Shown here: one piece after another, positions 60,166 to 64,000 of the stretch
How the letters are laid out: every line of letters begins with the position of its first letter
Numbering within the stretch: the first letter of the stretch is position 1
From: Nageia nagi
Taxonomy: Eukaryota; Pinophyta
DNA length: 64,000 nucleotides
Direction of reading: 5' to 3'
NCBI GenBank assembly: GCA_050084985.1
Contig: JBITNC010000001.1
Coordinates: forward strand, 207,204,001 to 207,268,000
Position numbers and translations under genes: made by a program
Notes under the pieces: generated by a model
The model's database searches: none
What the model saw: the letters and a program-made list of their open reading frames with translations, nothing else
What the model was told of the DNA's origin: nothing

Positions 60166-63100
60166 GGAATATTATCCCTCGGCCTCTTGGTGTGACTGGT
60201 TGGATCACTTGGTGGAATAATGCCATTTCAAGAACTACTAAAGTTCTTAGAACCATTGGAGCAGAGTTTGCTAAAAGAAGACGTAAGTCCAACCTTGTCA
60301 TTCGAACTGAATTTGCTAGAGCTTCTTGCTCTCTTGAGGCTGATCCCTTTAATATTACTCTTCAAGCTAATGTTGCAGCTCTCAGACATGAAATTAGAAA
60401 AGCAGAAGTTTATGTAGCTAAAGGAGCTCAGCTTAAGTCTCGCTTGAAATGGCTTAAGGTGGGAGATAGAGTCTCAAAAGAGTTCTTCAAAAGATTACGT
60501 CCCCCCCTGCATACTACCCAATTTCAAGCTTTACAGCATGATGGTAACATAATCACCAATTTCCTTGATATTGTTCAAGCTTTTGTTCAGCATTATGAGA
60601 AGGTTTTTGCTTCCCAACCTATTACTACAGCTAGCCAACAAGCTCTTAATGATTGCTGCAATGTCATACCTCAGCAGTTGAATACTATTCAAAGAGAGTT
60701 TTGTGATTCTCCTTTAACTTTAGAAGAGTTGAAACTAGCTTTATCTGATATGGCTAATGACAAAACTCCTGGTCTTGATAGTTTTCCTTGTGAATTCTAT
60801 AAAACTTTTTGGGATATGGTTGGTCCTAATCTTTTACATGTTTATCAGGAAGCTATGCATACTGGTTCTTTGGGAGCTTTAATCAACAAAGGTAATATCA
60901 AATTCATCCCAAAATCTGGTGATCCAAAAATTATTACAAATTGGAGACCCATCACTCTATTAAATGTTAGTTATAAAATCATTGCTAAAGCTTTAGCTCT
61001 TAAGCTTCGTCCCCTGCTACCTCTCATTGTTCGACCAGAGCAAACTGGTTTTATGCAAGGAAGATATATTCTTGATAATGTTATTGCTGTCTAGGAAGGT
61101 ATGCAATGGGCTCAATCTTCAGGACAAGATGCTCTTTTTATTAAAATTGACTTTGAAAAAGCCTATGATCGTATTGAATGGAGGTTCATTTTAGCCATGT
61201 TGCAGGCTCTTGGCTTTGGTCCTTATTTTCTTAGATCTATCAATATGTTATTCAGAGATGCTTCTGCTATTTTAACAATGAATAATGCTCAATCTCAATC
61301 CATCCTGTTAGCTCGCTCTGTACGACAAGGGTGTCCTTTAGCCCCTTCTCTTTTTATTTTAGCTACTGAAACTTTTAGCTATTTGTTAGCCTTTCAAGCC
61401 TCCCAAGGAATGATCAAAGGTATTGCTTTACCTCATTCAGATAAATCTCTTTTAAATGGGCATTTTGCAGATGATTCTTTTCTTACTGTGGCAGAAGATG
61501 AGCAGTCTGTTAATACTGCACTTAAATGTTTAAACACTTTTTGCTTAGCTTCTGGATCTAGTATTCAATGGAATAAGACTTCTTGTTATAGACAATTTTT
61601 TAAGGATATTCCTCAATGGCTTATTAATTTTTCATGGAAATGGATTCAGCTAGGTGAAACATTTAAGTTTCTAGGTATCCCCTTTGGTTTTGAAGCCTCC
61701 CCTGCTCAGCTATGGAAAGATATAGTCCAAAAAGTGGAAAAAAAGCTGGCCTACTGGTCCACAAAGAAACTTTCCCTTGTAGGAAAATTTCAAATTTATT
61801 CCAAGATATTAACTTCCACCCATGTCTATTACTCCTCCTATTGGGTGCCTACTAAGTCTTGCTATAATAGGCTTGATCGACTACTTAGGGATTTTATTTG
61901 GGCTTCAGATGCTCAAAAAAGAGGCTTCCATCGGGTTGCTTGGGATTCTTGCTACATGACCAGATCCACTGGAGGTATGGGAATGTTTAATTATGAAAAA
62001 CAAGGGATTGCTTTATGTGCCAAATGGGTTATTCGAGCTTTGGAAGGGGATGAGGCTTGGAAAATCCTAGTCAGACATTGCATATCAACAGGTACTCCCC
62101 TTGGCAAAAGGATTTGGAAAGGAATGAATCTTCATACAATTCTCACTGCCCCTGTGCAGTTTAAAATTTCTAGTTCTTTTGTTGTTAAGAGTATATGGAA
62201 AGCTTGGGAGGCCTTAAAGCCATGGTTGACATGGAAAGGATGTGATAGAAAGGCAGGTGCTTCTTGCTCTTCTTTAAATCTATGGTGGTCCCCTATAATT
62301 ATTGATAATGGGTTACTTCCTTCTCAAATTCAATGGATTAGAGCTCTCAGATTTCATCGCAAAGGCATTGACTCTTTCTTGGACCTGTATGATCCTCAAA
62401 CTAGATCTTGGTTCTCTTGGGATAAGTTTCGAGAGTTGTATAATCTCAAGGCAGATGACAAGTATACTTTTGAATATCTTATTGACAGAACTCCTCTATC
62501 TATCTGGACTAAACTTGGGAAGAAGTTTCAAAAGCCCTGGTGGTCAGATTGGGTTTGGCCTAAATGAATTCAGATGAATAAATATAAGTCTCAGATGGGC
62601 TACTTTTTGCTTTCTCCTCATGTCCCTATGGCTAATACTCTTAATGTCCGATGGGATTTATTCTCTGTTCAATCTCGTTGGAAGTTAAGATTTAAGGTTG
62701 TTTGGTCTTCCTTCTTGGAGCCTAAATAAAGTTTTCTTGGTTGGAGTTTGTTACATCAAGGTCTTCCTATTGGTATTCGAAGAAAATATCTGGGTGTTCC
62801 TAACCCTCTGTGTGCATTTTGCAATCAGCCAGAAGATTTTTTGCATGTTTTCTGGTCATGTGACAAAGCTCATGATGCTTGGATATGGATTCTGTCTTTT
62901 TTTAACCCTTTTCTGTCTACTCCGTGCACTTGGGTTCATGCTCTGTTGGGGGATCCTCTTCATTTCTCAAAACCTCTTCAAGAAGTTTGGCATATTTTTC
63001 GTCTCAGTATACTTTTTCACCTCTGGAAGACTCGAAATAGCATTATTTATGGTAGACAAGAAGCTTCTTCTATATTCTCTCTTTCTGATAAATACATAGT

Positions 63101-63275
63101 CTTTTATGATTATTTGTTACAGATTTTTAATCAAGCAGGAAAGGTACATATTGAGGTTCAGCACTTACGGAATTTGTTGGATCACTGGTGCAATGCTCCT
63201 TGCTCTACTAGTAGATTGCCCAACCAGATTCAGGATGCTTCTCGCTCACATAACTATAGGCCTCCAATGGATTGA
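60165..63275 (+). pseudogene. LINE reverse transcriptase and C-terminal zinc-finger region
   Basis: One frame from about 60,165. The RT domain has PGLDSFPCEFYKTFW, FIPKSGDPKIITNWRPITLL, EQTGFMQGRYILDNV, then TAG at 61,092 where Trp is likely. It continues DFEKAYDRIEW, VRQGCPLAPSLFIL and the catalytic FADD at 61,464-61,475. Later come FKFLGIPFG, and near 62,811 the zf-RVT motif CAFCNQPEDFLHVFWSC, followed by HLWKTRNSIIYG. Further stops are the TGA at 62,565 (Trp likely) and a TAA near 62,726. The protein ends at 63,275. It would copy LINE RNA at the nicked target. Confidence 0.9.
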
Positions 63276-63512
63276 CTTACTTATCAGTGGAGAGCTCTCA
63301 GTAGTGCATTTTTATATTTGTTTTTAGTCTGGGTATCTGATAAAGCTTCAAGACATTTTTCTTTTGATGAATATTTGGATCATGTATGATTTTGTTTCTG
63401 CTTCCTAGCTTTTTTATCAAGCTAGTGTGACGATCGGGGTGTGCTCAATCCCACCCGCCCATTTGTATGATAAAGCATTTTATTTAATATAAAGTCTTTT
63501 CATCCAAAAAAA
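63276..63512 (+). other. 3' untranslated region and A tail of the LINE
   Basis: Includes a compact GC-richer segment (GTGACGATCGGGGTGTGCTC, 63,428) and ends with CCAAAAAAAA at about 63,505. The next bases are unrelated flank. Confidence 0.65.
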
Positions 63513-63563
63513 ATCGTCATAAAAAATTTATTATCGGCAAAAAAAACTTCAAATTTCAACCAA

Positions 63564-63619
63564 CCAAGTTAAGAAGATGGCGTCTTCAAAACACTGAAGA
63601 CGACGTCTTCATAACTTGG
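63564..63619. repeat. Inverted repeat, 24-bp arms and 8-base loop
   Basis: Arms 63,564-63,587 and 63,596-63,619 pair at 21 of 24 positions; the tip of the right arm contains GAAGACGACGTCTTC, itself a near-palindrome. Could be a small hairpin element or chance-enriched flank. Confidence 0.8.
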
Positions 63620-63656
63620 TGACACCGTACTTAATATTTTAAGACACCGCATAAAA

Positions 63657-63845
63657 TCAGTTGGTCGAGTGTTCAGAGTGAAGAGACGAGAAGCAGGATA
63701 GAGTTGACAAGAATTGTATTTGGAATATATCATCTGCCTTCATCTCTCTCGACAATTTCTTTAATTTTCCATATATCTCTTGTGGTTGTGGCCTGTGGGA
63801 TAACCTATCTTCAATAAGAAAATATGTACATTTTGCCAACTTCAT
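63657..63845 (-). pseudogene. Fragment resembling the E/DYW end of a PPR protein
   Basis: A 62-codon ORF contains YFLIEDRLSHRPQPQEIYGK and KLKKLSREMKADD. This is close to the F-V-x-D-R-S-H-P-Q-x-x-E-I-Y-x-K-L-x-x-L-x-x-x-M-K segment found between the PPR repeats and the DYW deaminase domain of plant organelle RNA-editing factors. A later HSEHSTN may correspond to the HSEK(L/H)A motif, but the sequence between is not conserved. No PPR repeats are visible up to the window's edge. I think it is a gene fragment, not an intact gene; the match is from memory of the family. Confidence 0.55.
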
Positions 63846-64000
63846 TGCAACTATATTTAGATTTCTTCTTGAATGTTTATAGAGAAATAATTTTACTAGT
63901 TTGATATGGTAAACTATACCATCGATCCGGATTTATGGGTACAATACAAAAGTTGCAGCCTCATAAATGGAATAAGGTTATTAACATATTTGAAATATAA
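63846..64000. other. Right edge, no feature recognised
   Basis: Only 155 bases; no PPR repeat can be read on the minus strand before the edge. Confidence 0.4.

Larger units (their letters stand above)
59630..63512 (+). mobile_element. 5'-truncated plant LINE (L1-type)
   Basis: Plus-strand ORF2 without ORF1 or the start of the endonuclease, followed by a 3' untranslated region and an A run at 63,505-63,513. The 5' limit near 59,630 adjoins an A/T-rich flank; I could not identify target duplications. The element looks younger than the gypsy elements: only about three stops and one frame shift over some 3.6 kb. Confidence 0.88.

Overview
The window looks like repeat-dense nuclear DNA of a land plant with a large, AT-rich, slowly purged genome. 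A gymnosperm is my best guess, but that is inference. The basis is layers of Ty3/gypsy elements of the plant dual-RNase-H (Tat-like) type, a copia LTR with a methionyl-tRNA primer site, a plant-type LINE, plant mobile domain (PMD) ORFs, and a small fragment resembling the C-terminal end of a PPR-DYW protein. I see no intact host gene, tRNA, rRNA or CRISPR array. Almost all coding matter is decayed retrotransposon.

Most of the window resolves into a nest. The outermost gypsy element O lies on the minus strand: 5' LTR fragment at 51,615-51,918, gag/protease at 49,374-51,520, RT and two RNase H domains at 25,161-27,785, integrase at 6,380-7,623, and 3' LTR at 4,810-5,427. It is split by two insertions and its 5' LTR is cut by a third. 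Element A (7,624-25,160, plus strand, 17.5 kb) sits just upstream of O's integrase. It has two 835-bp LTRs, gag-pol at 10,360-18,300, a sense extra ORF at 18,460-19,611 and an antisense PMD ORF at 21,400-23,619. Element M (about 27,790-49,373, minus strand) split O downstream of its protease. Element B (31,026-39,596, plus strand, gag-only, with its own antisense PMD ORF) then landed inside M's downstream extra ORF. A second copy of the B family, B2 (51,919 to about 54,400, minus strand), cuts O's 5' LTR.

Outside the nest, 1-4,809 is AT-rich with microsatellites and a gag remnant. 54,830-56,250 is a copia LTR, its primer site and a leader fragment. 56,250-56,720 is a GC-richer minisatellite. 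59,630-63,512 is a 5'-truncated LINE with a nearly readable ORF2. The right edge holds a 24-bp-arm hairpin and the PPR-like fragment.

The strongest signals are: (i) hairpin modules in A whose loops are conserved while their stems change on both sides; (ii) 20-bp-period motif arrays in three non-coding parts of A; (iii) PMD ORFs carried antisense by two different elements, one with an apparent intron that joins in frame; (iv) M's domain order, with one RNase H before RT and another after it; (v) a duplicated unknown domain in A's extra ORF; (vi) decay of A's gag-pol by about 40 nonsense changes but only about two frameshifts. Pseudogene limits are domain-scale estimates; LTR ends of A and B are base-level readings; M's left end is approximate.
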